A stretch of 64,000 bases of DNA from an uncultured Eubacteriales bacterium. Lineage in GTDB: Bacteria; Bacillota; Clostridia; Peptostreptococcales; Anaerovoracaceae. This document shows positions 42,941 through 52,345 of this stretch, piece after piece. The translations under genes and the position numbers were made by a program. Under the pieces are notes generated by a model. It searched no databases. It was not told the DNA's origin and saw only the letters and a program-made list of their open reading frames with translations. Each line of letters opens with the position of its first letter. The first letter of the stretch is position 1. The DNA lies in NCBI GenBank assembly GCA_900542295.1, contig UQNJ01000014.1, forward strand, positions 3,298 to 67,297. Reading direction: 5' to 3'.

Positions 42941-44419
42941 ATGAGTACATCTGTATTAAAAATCATTGAAAATGTTGTAAAAAACAACGGAGAAAAAAAG
43001 GCTGTAAAAGCCTCATTTGGAGAATTGACTTACAGTCAGCTCTGGAAACAGTCCGACAATCTGGCAGCATGGCTTTCTTTAAGATTGAAGGATAATAAAA
43101 AGCCCATAATGGTTTATGGTCACAAAAGTCCACAGATGATAGTATGTTTTTTGGCTTGCGTCAAATCAGGCCGTGCATATTGTCCTGTGGATATTTCTAT
43201 GCCTAAAGACAGGATAGAGGAAATAGCCATTGCTCTGGATAATGAGCTCATATTGGCGCTTGAACCTCTAACAATAGAAAACCATGAGATTGTCAGCGCT
43301 TCTGCTATAGAATTGATATGCAGCACTGAGCGTGAGATTGCGGATCTCAATCCTGTATCGGGTGATGATGTGTATTATATAATATTTACATCCGGAAGCA
43401 CAGGAAGACCGAAGGGTGTTGAAATTACTGAGAATAATCTCAGAAATTTCGTTGAGTGGTCCATGAACCTGGCAGGGAAAACAGGACTTGAACATATTAC
43501 TTTTATGAATCAGGCACCATTTTCATTCGATTTGTCAGTTATGGATCTTTATACTTCTCTTGCTACCGGAGGGACTCTTGTATGCCTGGAAAAAAGTTTG
43601 CAAAGCGACATGGGAGCCATGTTCGAAACTATGAAAAAAAGTGATATAAATTGCTGGGTTTCTACACCGTCTTTTGCAGAAATGTGCCTGTCCGATTATA
43701 ATTTCAAACAGGATCTTATGCCTGAACTGAGGCTGTTTCTTTTCTGCGGTGAAAAGCTTACAAAAGATACGGTTATTAAACTTTCGCAACGTTTTCCTAA
43801 AGCTAAGATAGTCAACACATACGGGCCGACAGAATCGACTGTAGCAGTGACGGCAATAGAAGTTGACGAAAAGGTTTTGTCAAACAACGAAAATGTTCCT
43901 ATAGGAAAACCAAAAGACGGAACGAGGCTGTTTATAAGAGACGGGGAAATTTTGATTTCCGGAAACACAGTAGGAAAAGGATATTATAAAAATATCGAGA
44001 AGACATCCGAAGCATTTGTCGAAATTGAAGACGAAGAGGGTACTAAAATAAGGGCTTATAAGACCGGTGACAAAGGATATTTTGACGGAGAAAATTATTT
44101 TTGCACAGGAAGAAAAGATTTCCAGGTTAAACTCCACGGCTACAGGATAGAACTTGGAGACATTGAAGAAAACCTTATTATATGCCCTGATGTGGAACAG
44201 GCTGTAGTTCTGCCAAAGACAGACGGAGAAAAAATAAAAAGTCTGACAGCCTTTGTAAAACGCAGTAATGAGGGTATTACAGCCAAGCTTATAAAGACTG
44301 CTTTAAAGGAAAAATTACCTGTTTATATGATACCTAAAAACATAAAGTTTATTGAAAATATGCCGATAACGGCTAACGGCAAAATCGACAGAAAGAAATT
44401 AGAGGCTGAATTCATATGA
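42941..44419 (+). CDS. dltA: D-alanine--D-alanyl carrier protein ligase
   Basis: DltA activates D-alanine with ATP and loads it onto DltC, the first step of teichoic-acid D-alanylation. The 492-residue protein has the adenylation blocks YIIFTSGSTGRPKGVEI, NTYGPTESTVAVT, YKTGDKGYFDGE and GRKDFQVKLHGYRIELGDIE, and the C-terminal lysine in ITANGKIDRKKL. The operon continues with dltB, which overlaps by four bases, dltC, dltD and dltX. Expression is likely controlled by the palindrome and G run upstream. Confidence 0.95.
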   Translation: MSTSVLKIIENVVKNNGEKKAVKASFGELTYSQLWKQSDNLAAWLSLRLKDNKKPIMVYGHKSPQMIVCFLACVKSGRAYCPVDISMPKDRIEEIAIALDNELILALEPLTIENHEIVSASAIELICSTEREIADLNPVSGDDVYYIIFTSGSTGRPKGVEITENNLRNFVEWSMNLAGKTGLEHITFMNQAPFSFDLSVMDLYTSLATGGTLVCLEKSLQSDMGAMFETMKKSDINCWVSTPSFAEMCLSDYNFKQDLMPELRLFLFCGEKLTKDTVIKLSQRFPKAKIVNTYGPTESTVAVTAIEVDEKVLSNNENVPIGKPKDGTRLFIRDGEILISGNTVGKGYYKNIEKTSEAFVEIEDEEGTKIRAYKTGDKGYFDGENYFCTGRKDFQVKLHGYRIELGDIEENLIICPDVEQAVVLPKTDGEKIKSLTAFVKRSNEGITAKLIKTALKEKLPVYMIPKNIKFIENMPITANGKIDRKKLEAEFI

Positions 44420-45570
44420 CGCTGATGGGTGGTTTGTATTTTTTCTTGTGGGCAGCCGTTCTCATGGTTCCGGCCGTAATTTTAGGAATCAAGGAAAAAC
44501 CCATAAGATATTACGGTTTTTTTGTAACATGTGTTTTCGTAGTGCTTGCTACAATATATAAACCGCAGACAATGGTTTATCTGATATTGTACTGCTTTTG
44601 GGAGCTTGCTGTTGTAAGAGCGTCATTACGTTTTCACAGCCGACAGGGCAGGAACAAATGGGCGTTTTACCTGTTGGTACTATTGTCGCTGATGCCGCTT
44701 ATAACATTTAAAATCAGCGGAGTTTTCGGCAACAGCATATTCGGATTTGTAGGTATATCATATCTTACATTTAAGTCACTTCAAATTATAATTGAAATAC
44801 ATGACGAGCTTATAAGCGAAGTTAAAACATTTGATTTTCTGTACTTTCTGCTGTTTTTCCCTTGCCTTTCATCGGGACCTATAGACAGGAGCAGGAGATT
44901 TAACGAAGATTTGTATGCTGTAAGATCAAAGGATGAATATCTTGAGCTGGTAGGCAGCGGATTATTTAAGATTATGCTCGGAATGGTGTATAAGTTTGTT
45001 CTGGCAGAAGCCCTTTACCAAGGAATGACATATCTTGGAAATCCTATTGCAGGAACCGATTGGGAAGGTTCGATAATTCTTTATATGTATTGCTACGGAT
45101 TTTATCTGTTTTTCGATTTTGCGGGGTACAGTCTTATGGCTGTAGGTATGGGGTATATATTCGGAATAATTACGCCTGAAAACTTCAATAAACCGTTTAT
45201 AAGCGTAGATATAAAGGAGTTCTGGGACAGATGGCACATAACTCTGTCGCACTGGTTCAGAGACTTTGTGTTTTCCAGATTCATGATGGCAGCCATAAGA
45301 GGTAAATGGTTCAAAAATAAGCTGACAGGTGCAAGTATAGGATTCATGATAAACATGACACTCATGGGGATATGGCATGGGCTGGATTGGTGCTATATAC
45401 TTTATGGTTTGTATCACGGAATTCTGCTTGCATTAACAGAGATATACCAGAAAAAATCCGGGTTTTATAAGAAAAACAAGAAGAAAAAATGGTATAGAAT
45501 AATAAGTGGAATAATTACATTTAATTTAGTAATGTTCGGATTTTTAATATTTTCAGGAAGATTTATATAG
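44416..45570 (+). CDS. dltB: D-alanyl transfer protein DltB (MBOAT)
   Basis: DltB is the membrane-bound O-acyltransferase that moves D-alanine from DltC across the membrane. It has 384 residues with about ten membrane segments, the MBOAT region EFWDRWHITLSHWFRDFVF and the presumed catalytic His 321 in GIWHGLDWCYILYGLYHG. FFPCLSSGPIDRSRRF is also family typical. It starts inside the end of dltA. DltC follows after 11 bases. Confidence 0.95.
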   Translation: MTLMGGLYFFLWAAVLMVPAVILGIKEKPIRYYGFFVTCVFVVLATIYKPQTMVYLILYCFWELAVVRASLRFHSRQGRNKWAFYLLVLLSLMPLITFKISGVFGNSIFGFVGISYLTFKSLQIIIEIHDELISEVKTFDFLYFLLFFPCLSSGPIDRSRRFNEDLYAVRSKDEYLELVGSGLFKIMLGMVYKFVLAEALYQGMTYLGNPIAGTDWEGSIILYMYCYGFYLFFDFAGYSLMAVGMGYIFGIITPENFNKPFISVDIKEFWDRWHITLSHWFRDFVFSRFMMAAIRGKWFKNKLTGASIGFMINMTLMGIWHGLDWCYILYGLYHGILLALTEIYQKKSGFYKKNKKKKWYRIISGIITFNLVMFGFLIFSGRFI

Positions 45571-45581
45571 GAGGATGAAAA

Positions 45582-45824
45582 ATGAGAGATAAAGTTAAAG
45601 AGACGGTACTTGATCTGCTTGAAGAAATATGTGGAGACGATGCAGTAAGAGAAGATTTGGATATAAATCTCTTAGAAGAAGATTTGATAGATTCTTTAGA
45701 CTATACAGAGCTTTTGGTAGGTATAGAGGATGCGCTTGGAGTTGTTATGGCCCCGTCTGAACTGAAGAGAGAAGAGATGGATACGCCTAATAAGATTATA
45801 GAACAAGTGCTCAAGAGAATGTAG
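45582..45824 (+). CDS. dltC: D-alanyl carrier protein
   Basis: DltC is the small acyl-carrier-like protein (80 residues) that holds D-alanine as a thioester on phosphopantetheine. Ser 38 in LIDSLDYTELL is the attachment site; the surrounding helix matches the DSxxxxxL pattern of the DltC class. It is very acidic, as carrier proteins are. GGAGG precedes the ATG. It lies between dltB and dltD. Confidence 0.93.
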   Translation: MRDKVKETVLDLLEEICGDDAVREDLDINLLEEDLIDSLDYTELLVGIEDALGVVMAPSELKREEMDTPNKIIEQVLKRM

Positions 45825-45833
45825 GTGCAAAAT

Positions 45834-47003
45834 ATGAAAAAGATAACAGCCTTTATAACAGCTTTTGTTCTGTTTATAGGAGTAGCTTTTTCAGCCCATA
45901 TCGTTACAACTGAAAAACTCAATACAAATAATTACAGGTTCGGTACATGGATAAGTACGAAGAAGGATCTTTCATACAGAGCTATAAGCGCAAATATTGA
46001 GGAGGATACCTTTATGATGATGGGGTCATCTGAGTTTAATCACGGCAAGAAATCACCTTATCATCCTACTCAGATTTTCAGAGACCTCAATATAAATGTG
46101 ATGTGCGTAGGAGCCGCTCAAAACCAGAGCCTTTCTCATGCCATAACATTGGCGGCTGTAGCTCCGGAGCTCAAGACAAAGAAAGTTGTACTTATAGTTT
46201 CACCATCATGGTTTGCGTCAGAGGGTGTTGATGCGGCAGGATTTGCGGCGAGATTTTCTGAAAGCATGTATGAAGAGTTTTTGGCAAATGAGGATATACC
46301 AGAGGAAACAAAGGATGCAATAATAAAAAGGACAGACGATCTTCTGAAGAAAAGCCCTGAGATTTACAAAAGAGCCAATACAGCAGAGAAACTTATTGTT
46401 GATGGCAATTGTTCGTTAGAGGAAAGGGTTAAGTACAGATTCGATAAATGGATAACCCAGGAAAAAGAAAATATAAATGTTGGCATGTTATGGAAAATGG
46501 CCGGCGGCAAAAACAATGACGAATATAAACCTCTCAAAAGGAAAGCAGAACCTGACTGGGACAAAATAGCCGAAGAAGCAGACGCATCTTTGCAGGGAAA
46601 GATGAACAATCAGTTTAATATGGTTGACGATATTTTCAGAAAAAAGGTTGAGCCGACCATGAAAGAAAGAAAAAATGCAGATTTAAACAGAACTTACGGG
46701 AATTCTCCTGAATATGATGATTTAAGACTGTTCCTGGATGTATGTAAGGCTTACGACATAGAAGCAATGCTCATGCTTCTTCCGGTAAACGGATGGTGGT
46801 ATGATTATACAGGATTTCCTAAGGAAAACAGAGAACAGGTTTCAAAGGGAGTAGAGAAAATTGCAGCGGAATATGATGTTGAAATTTGCAATTTCTTTGA
46901 TCAGTGCTATACACCGGGATTTTTGGAAGATGTGGTTCATCCAGTAGGAAAAGGATGGGTAAGAATAAATGAAGAAGCTTACAAGTTTTTTGAAAAAAAT
47001 TAA
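45834..47003 (+). CDS. dltD: D-alanyl-lipoteichoic acid biosynthesis protein DltD
   Basis: DltD is an extracellular, membrane-anchored SGNH-type esterase that takes part in the last transfer of D-alanine to teichoic acid. It has an N-terminal anchor (about 4-24), FMMMGSSEFNHGKKSPYHPTQ with the active Ser in GSSE, and near the C terminus FLEDVVHPVGKGW with the Asp-x-x-His pair. I chose ATG 45834 because AGGTG stands 6 bases before it. Its 3' end overlaps dltX by 35 bases. Confidence 0.94.
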   Translation: MKKITAFITAFVLFIGVAFSAHIVTTEKLNTNNYRFGTWISTKKDLSYRAISANIEEDTFMMMGSSEFNHGKKSPYHPTQIFRDLNINVMCVGAAQNQSLSHAITLAAVAPELKTKKVVLIVSPSWFASEGVDAAGFAARFSESMYEEFLANEDIPEETKDAIIKRTDDLLKKSPEIYKRANTAEKLIVDGNCSLEERVKYRFDKWITQEKENINVGMLWKMAGGKNNDEYKPLKRKAEPDWDKIAEEADASLQGKMNNQFNMVDDIFRKKVEPTMKERKNADLNRTYGNSPEYDDLRLFLDVCKAYDIEAMLMLLPVNGWWYDYTGFPKENREQVSKGVEKIAAEYDVEICNFFDQCYTPGFLEDVVHPVGKGWVRINEEAYKFFEKN

Positions 47004-47130
47004 AGGTTATGTCGATAAGGAATTCTTTATTTATACAGGAGCATTTTTTATAATGATGATGCTTCTTTACGGATATACGATTTTCGCTGTGGGAACTGAT
47101 GCACCTCAGTTCACATATGCTGAATTTTAA
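46969..47130 (+). CDS. dltX: DltX-like small membrane protein of the dlt operon
   Basis: This 53-residue frame begins at ATG 46969 inside dltD, in another frame. It has a basic N terminus (MKKLTSFLKKIKG), one membrane helix (FFIYTGAFFIMMMLLYGYTIF) and the ending APQFTYAEF. Known DltX proteins are about 45-50 residues with one helix, LYGY near its end and a C-terminal F-x-Y-N-E-F, which is the part that meets DltB and DltD. The match is clear. DltX usually precedes dltA; here it is last. GGGTAAG stands about 6-9 bases before the ATG. A terminator follows. Confidence 0.85.
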   Translation: MKKLTSFLKKIKGYVDKEFFIYTGAFFIMMMLLYGYTIFAVGTDAPQFTYAEF

Positions 47131-47155
47131 GGAATCCGGAAGAGACAGTAACGAC

Positions 47156-47186
47156 ACCCCGTGGTTATTAAAACCATGGGGTTTTA
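47156..47186 (+). terminator. Terminator of the dlt operon
   Basis: ACCCCGTGGTT (47156-47166) pairs with AACCATGGGGT (47172-47182) with one G-U pair, followed by TTT. From here to 47361 I see nothing I can name. Confidence 0.85.
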
Positions 47187-47361
47187 TAATGGGATTCTGC
47201 ATAATACAGTGTAAGCGGCAGATTATACGCAGGTATCTTAATTTATTATATCGTTTTAAAAAATAGTTAAAGTTATGATTCTTTTTCAACATGCTTAGGA
47301 TATATGCGGTTTTGGTGAAGTCATCAATTATGAGAAATCATAGCGAACGAACAGGAATAAT

Positions 47362-47390
47362 TTGACATTAGATGTAAAATGTTGTAAAAT
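47362..47390 (+). promoter_or_regulatory. Promoter of yraN-yifB-dprA
   Basis: TTGACA (47362-47367) and TAAAAT (47385-47390) are separated by 17 bases, 32 bases before the yraN ATG. Confidence 0.75.
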
Positions 47391-47422
47391 ATAATTGAAG
47401 CGGAATCTGTCACGGAGGAGAA

Positions 47423-47758
47423 ATGGCAGACAAAAAGAATTTAGGAAATGCAGGAGAAAACCTTGCGGAAGAAGTATTGAAAGCGAAGGGATACTTCATA
47501 ATAAAAAGAAATTATTCATGTCCTTACGGAGAGGTTGACATAATCGCAGTAAAAAATAAAGTCATATCTTTTGTCGAAGTAAAGACGAGGACATCGTCAC
47601 ATTATGGAAGCCCGGCTGAAGCTGTTGATTTAAAGAAGCAAAGGCATATAAAAAATACAGCCAAGTATTTCTTATCACGATATAAAAGAGAATATGAGGC
47701 AGTGGAATTTCATATTATTGAGATTTTGGCAAACCATATTACAGGACTTGAGCTGTAG
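47423..47758 (+). CDS. YraN family (UPF0102) endonuclease-like protein
   Basis: This 111-residue protein has the Holliday-resolvase-like nuclease fold of UPF0102. Family blocks are GNAGENLAEEVLKAKGY, YGEVDIIAV with the metal Asp, and VISFVEVKTRTSSHYG with the Glu-x-Lys pair. It is widely conserved next to yifB/comM and dprA, as here. Its biological role is uncertain; the neighbourhood suggests DNA processing. GGAGGAG precedes the ATG. yifB starts 10 bases after its stop. Confidence 0.92.
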   Translation: MADKKNLGNAGENLAEEVLKAKGYFIIKRNYSCPYGEVDIIAVKNKVISFVEVKTRTSSHYGSPAEAVDLKKQRHIKNTAKYFLSRYKREYEAVEFHIIEILANHITGLEL

Positions 47759-47768
47759 GAGGGACAAT

Positions 47769-49283
47769 ATGGTAAAAAAGATAAAGTCTGTAGCTTTGGA
47801 AAAGACCGGCGGCACAGAAGTTGACATAGAGGCGGATGTCAGCTGCGGTCTGCCCTATTTCAATATAGTGGGTTTTGCGGATATATCGGCAAAGGAAGCT
47901 TCGGAACGAGTCAAAAGAGCTATATTAAACAGCGGCTTCGAGTATCCCAAGAGCAGAGTGACCGTAAATTTAACTCCCGCATATCTACATAAAAAAGGCA
48001 GTCATTTTGACCTTGGTATAGCCATTGGGATTTTATGTGCGTCAGGTGTTATTTCAGACAAAACGGCAGGCAGAGTATTCATTGGAGAGCTTTCCTTTGA
48101 CGGAGAGGTATTACCTGTTAAAAGACTGATACCTATGCTTACAGCTGTAATGTCAGATGACAATGTAAAAGAAATTATAGCTTCGGAAGCGAATTGCAAA
48201 GAAGCTTTTTTGATTACATCAAGTTCTGATAAGAAACTGATTTGTGTAAAAAGTTTGAAAGAGGCGGCAGAATATATTAACGGCAATGATAAAGCTCCTT
48301 ACAGCAGTATATATGAAAATTATGAAGAACAAATTATTGATGATTTTGAAGATGTCAGGGGTCATGAAGAAGTCAAGGAGGCGATAATGACAGCTGTGGC
48401 AGGAGAACATAATATATTGATGATCGGTTCTCCGGGTACAGGGAAAACCATGATAGCTAAGCGGATACCGGGGATTTTGCCGCCTATGAGCCGGGAAGAG
48501 CAGATAGAAACCACTGCCTTATATTCTTATGCCGACAGACTTACTGATAAAGAACCGGTTATGTTAAGAAGACCATTTAGGCATGTAAGTACGGGCGTGA
48601 CCGTTAAAGCACTGATAGGCGGAGGCAGGATTCCCATGCCGGGAGAGGTTTCTTTAGCTGACAAGGGCGTTTTATTCATAGATGAAATGCTTGAGCTTCC
48701 GGCCAATATTCTTGAGGCTCTGAGAGAACCTTTAGAAGAACGAAAGGCAGTTATATCAAGGAGCAGCGGAAGTGTTGTCTTTCCTGCTGATTTTCTGCTG
48801 GTAGGGGCGGCAAATCCATGCAGGTGCGGCTATCTGGGAGACAAAATACATGAATGTACATGTTCTCAGTCAGAAATAATAAGATACAGGAATAAGCTTT
48901 CGGGAGCCTTGGCAGATAGAATCGATATATGCATTGAAATATTAAGAACAGATTATGAAAATCTTAAGGGGAAAAAAGGACTTACCTCATCAGATATGAA
49001 AGATATAATTTCTGAGGTCAGGGATATACAGATGAAGAGAGGGTGCATAAATGGCCTTATGACTGACAGGCAAGTAAAGGAGTTCTGCATATTGAACGAT
49101 GAGGGAGAAGCTTTTCTTAAAAGTGCATACAGAAGTATGGGTATAAGTCCGAGAAGATACTGCAAGATACTGAAGGTTGCAAGAACGATAGCTGATTTCA
49201 GAAAAAGAAATCTTATAGGAGTCAGCGAACTGGCGGCAGCAGCCCATTATACAAGATTTTTGAAAGGGGGCCGAATCATGTAG
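47769..49283 (+). CDS. YifB/ComM family AAA+ Mg-chelatase-like helicase
   Basis: This 504-residue AAA+ protein resembles ComM, a helicase that aids branch migration in natural transformation. It has the N-terminal Lon-like domain (CGLPYFNIVGFADISAKEASERV), Walker A LMIGSPGTGKTMIAKRIPGILPP, Walker B GVLFIDEMLEL, and the zinc-like NPCRCGYLGD-CTC stretch. I chose ATG 47769, preceded by AGGAGGG; the frame is open earlier but overlaps yraN. dprA begins three bases after its stop. Confidence 0.93.
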   Translation: MVKKIKSVALEKTGGTEVDIEADVSCGLPYFNIVGFADISAKEASERVKRAILNSGFEYPKSRVTVNLTPAYLHKKGSHFDLGIAIGILCASGVISDKTAGRVFIGELSFDGEVLPVKRLIPMLTAVMSDDNVKEIIASEANCKEAFLITSSSDKKLICVKSLKEAAEYINGNDKAPYSSIYENYEEQIIDDFEDVRGHEEVKEAIMTAVAGEHNILMIGSPGTGKTMIAKRIPGILPPMSREEQIETTALYSYADRLTDKEPVMLRRPFRHVSTGVTVKALIGGGRIPMPGEVSLADKGVLFIDEMLELPANILEALREPLEERKAVISRSSGSVVFPADFLLVGAANPCRCGYLGDKIHECTCSQSEIIRYRNKLSGALADRIDICIEILRTDYENLKGKKGLTSSDMKDIISEVRDIQMKRGCINGLMTDRQVKEFCILNDEGEAFLKSAYRSMGISPRRYCKILKVARTIADFRKRNLIGVSELAAAAHYTRFLKGGRIM

Positions 49284-49285
49284 AT

Positions 49286-50155
49286 ATGAACAAAACATAT
49301 AATATAGAGGTAATTAAAAAGACGGACAATATGTTTCCATGGTTTTTGAAAGAAATGGAAGACGCTCCTGAAGCACTTTTTTGCATAGGAGATATAAGCT
49401 TGCTTACCAATAGAGCGGCGGCAGTGGTAGGAGCAAGAAAGTGCAGTGAATATGGCAGGCAGACGGCTCTTAAGACAGGTGAAATGCTTGCTCAAAACGG
49501 CGTGGTGACTGTGAGCGGAATGGCGGTGGGGATTGACAGTGCAGCCCATGCAGGAGCTCTTAAGGCGGGAGGAAAGACTATAGCTGTTTTGGGATGCGGT
49601 CCGGATATATGTTATCCGAAAGTAAACAGAAGGCTTTATGAAAAAATATGTGAAAGGGGTCTTGTAGTTTCGGAATTTAAACCGGGAACAGAAGCAAGAC
49701 CATGGCATTTTCCAATGAGAAACAGAATAATTGCGGCACTTTCGGAGATTGTGACGGTTATAGAGGCTATGTCAGGAAGCGGCGCCCTTATAACAGCATT
49801 AAAGGCAGCAGAACAGGGAAAAGAGGTATTTGCACTTCCCGGAAATATAACCAGCCCTTTCAGCGAGGGAACCAACAGGCTTATATATGACGGAGCAGGA
49901 ATTCTGACAAAAACGGAAGATATACTTTATGCTATGGACATAGAACCTGCAAGTATTTTGACAACAGAAAAAAATGTAGGAGCAGATGAGCTTGAAATTC
50001 TGGATAACATAAGAAAATATGGTGACGTGTCTATTGAGTTTCTAAGCAGCATAATGGGGAAATCACCTTCTTATGTCAGCGGAATTGTTTCCGTAATGGA
50101 GCTAAAAGGAATATTATCTTACAGCATGGGGAAAATTTTTATTGCAAAATTTTGA
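49286..50155 (+). CDS. dprA: DNA-processing protein DprA
   Basis: DprA loads RecA on single-stranded DNA taken up in transformation. It has 289 residues: the Rossmann-like domain with VVGARKCSEYG, VSGMAVGIDSAAHAGAL, CGPDICYP and FPMRNRIIAALSE, followed by a C-terminal winged helix (EILDNIRKYGDVSIEFLSSIM). The order yraN-yifB-dprA-topA is conserved in Firmicutes. No other late competence gene is in the window. AAAGGGGG is ahead of the start. Confidence 0.94.
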   Translation: MNKTYNIEVIKKTDNMFPWFLKEMEDAPEALFCIGDISLLTNRAAAVVGARKCSEYGRQTALKTGEMLAQNGVVTVSGMAVGIDSAAHAGALKAGGKTIAVLGCGPDICYPKVNRRLYEKICERGLVVSEFKPGTEARPWHFPMRNRIIAALSEIVTVIEAMSGSGALITALKAAEQGKEVFALPGNITSPFSEGTNRLIYDGAGILTKTEDILYAMDIEPASILTTEKNVGADELEILDNIRKYGDVSIEFLSSIMGKSPSYVSGIVSVMELKGILSYSMGKIFIAKF

Positions 50156-50237
50156 AAAAAGAACTATTATATTTGTTTATAGAATAAATAAGAAAATATT
50201 AAGATATTTTGTGTAAAAACAAGGATCAGGAGGACAG

Positions 50238-52328
50238 ATGGCAACCAAATCAACTAAAACTTCCGCAAAAGGAAATAAAAAGAGGAAAAAAACCCTCGTG
50301 ATAGTGGAGTCGCCTTCAAAAGCCAAGACTATAGGGAAATATCTCGGCAGCAGCTATAAAGTAGTCGCTTCGGTGGGGCATGTAAGAGATTTGCCTAAAA
50401 GCAAGCTTGGAATAAATATAGAAAATGATTTTGAGCCTGAGTATATAGCTATAAGAGGTAAGGGAGATCTTATAAAAGAACTCAGAAAAGAAGCCAAACA
50501 AGCAGGAAAAGTATACCTTGCAACCGACCCCGACCGTGAAGGAGAGGCAATATCGTGGCATCTTGCTTATTTGCTCGGGATAGATCCGACATCAGAATGC
50601 AGAATTGTATTTAATGAGATTACTAAGGAAACAATTAAAAATGCAGTAAAGAATCCTCGACCTATAGATTTGAGACTTGTAGACGCTCAGCAGGCAAGAA
50701 GGGTTTTAGACAGGCTGGTGGGTTATCAGATAAGTCCGCTGTTATGGAGAAAAATAAGAAGAGGGTTAAGCGCAGGCAGAGTACAGTCTGCAGCGCTTAA
50801 GATAATTTGTGACAGAGAAAATAAGATAAAAGAATTTATTCCACGGGAATATTGGAATATAACTACAACCTTTGAGAAAGGTTTTGATGCCAAGCTCATA
50901 GAATATAAAGGAAAAAAACTGACGGTTGAAGATAAAAAGTCAGCAGATGAAATAGCAGATTATCTGAATAAAAACGAATATAAGGTTTCTGATATAATTA
51001 GAAAAGAACGGCACAGAAAGCCATTTGCCCCTTTTACTACAAGCAGTTTGCAGCAGGATGCTGCCAATAAACTGGGATTTACGACTAAGAAATCCATGAT
51101 GGTAGCTCAACAGCTGTATGAGGGTGTGGAAATAAAAGGATACGGAACATTAGGTCTTGTAACATATATAAGGACAGATTCCGTAAGAGTATCACATGAG
51201 GCAAAAGAGGCTGCAAAAGAATATATAATCGAAAAGTTTGGTGAGCAATATACAGCAGACAATATTTTTACAAATAAGAAAAAGGATATACAGGATGCCC
51301 ACGAAGCTATACGACCGAGCAATGTCAGGATGGACCCGGAGCAAATCAAGGAATCACTTACAAAGGATCAATATGAGCTGTATAAGCTCATATGGGCAAG
51401 ATTTGTTGCAAGCCAGATGGCTGCGGCAGTATTCGACTCAATGCAGGTTAACATTGCAAACGGTGATTACGGATTGAGAGCGGGGGGCTCAAAAATTCTG
51501 TTTGACGGATATCAGAAAATATATGCGTCTAATATTGAAGAAGATAGAGACAAAATTTTGCCTGATTTAGAGACAGGAGAGATATTGAAGGCAGGAAGCA
51601 TAAAGGAAGAACAGAAATTTACGGAGCCGCCGTCAAGATTTACAGAAGCGAGTCTTGTAAAAGATTTGGAAGAAAAAAATATAGGAAGACCGAGCACATA
51701 TGCTCCGATAATAGCAACGCTCCTTGAAAGAAAATATATAACGAGACAGAAAAAGACATTGATGCCTACAGAACTTGGCTTTTTAGTTACGGGAATGATA
51801 GAAGAATATTTTAAAGAGATTGCAGATACCGGGTTTACAGCCGATATGGAAGATAAGCTTGACGAAGTGGAACTTGAAGCATTAAACTGGAAGAAAGTAG
51901 TCAGAGAATTTTATGCAACTCTTAAAGATGAGCTTGAGATTGCCGACAAAGCCATTGAAAAGGTTCAGATGGAGGATCGCATTACAGATGAAATTTGCGA
52001 GCTTTGCGGTAAGCCTATGGTGATAAAATCAGGCAGATTTGGAGAATTCATGGCATGCAGCGGATATCCGGAATGTAAGAACACCAAGGCGATAGTTGAG
52101 AAAATAGGAGTTAAGTGTCCCGACTGCGGAAGCGATATAGTGGCAAAGAGAGGACGTTCAGGCAAGCTTTTTTATGGATGCAGCAATTATCCGGAATGTA
52201 AAAGAGCCTTCTGGTATAAGCCGACGGACAGAAAATGTCCGGAATGTGGCAGCCTTCTGCTTGAGCGGAATTCAAAAAATGCCAAATATGTTTGCTCAGA
52301 TGATAAATGCGGGTATAAAGAACAGTAG
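50238..52328 (+). CDS. topA: DNA topoisomerase I
   Basis: TopA relaxes negative supercoils. The 696-residue protein has a Lys-rich start, the TOPRIM domain (LVIVESPSKAKTIGKYLG and ATDPDREGEAISWHL), the active Tyr in LVTYIRTDSVRVS, and three C-terminal zinc motifs (CELCGKP, CPDCGS, CPECGS with paired CPECKN/CxECK). AGGAGG precedes the ATG. In Bacillus trmFO and an xerC-like gene lie between topA and hslV; here hslV starts 17 bases after the topA stop. Confidence 0.96.
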   Translation: MATKSTKTSAKGNKKRKKTLVIVESPSKAKTIGKYLGSSYKVVASVGHVRDLPKSKLGINIENDFEPEYIAIRGKGDLIKELRKEAKQAGKVYLATDPDREGEAISWHLAYLLGIDPTSECRIVFNEITKETIKNAVKNPRPIDLRLVDAQQARRVLDRLVGYQISPLLWRKIRRGLSAGRVQSAALKIICDRENKIKEFIPREYWNITTTFEKGFDAKLIEYKGKKLTVEDKKSADEIADYLNKNEYKVSDIIRKERHRKPFAPFTTSSLQQDAANKLGFTTKKSMMVAQQLYEGVEIKGYGTLGLVTYIRTDSVRVSHEAKEAAKEYIIEKFGEQYTADNIFTNKKKDIQDAHEAIRPSNVRMDPEQIKESLTKDQYELYKLIWARFVASQMAAAVFDSMQVNIANGDYGLRAGGSKILFDGYQKIYASNIEEDRDKILPDLETGEILKAGSIKEEQKFTEPPSRFTEASLVKDLEEKNIGRPSTYAPIIATLLERKYITRQKKTLMPTELGFLVTGMIEEYFKEIADTGFTADMEDKLDEVELEALNWKKVVREFYATLKDELEIADKAIEKVQMEDRITDEICELCGKPMVIKSGRFGEFMACSGYPECKNTKAIVEKIGVKCPDCGSDIVAKRGRSGKLFYGCSNYPECKRAFWYKPTDRKCPECGSLLLERNSKNAKYVCSDDKCGYKEQ

Positions 52329-52345
52329 ATTAGGAGGTACTAAAA

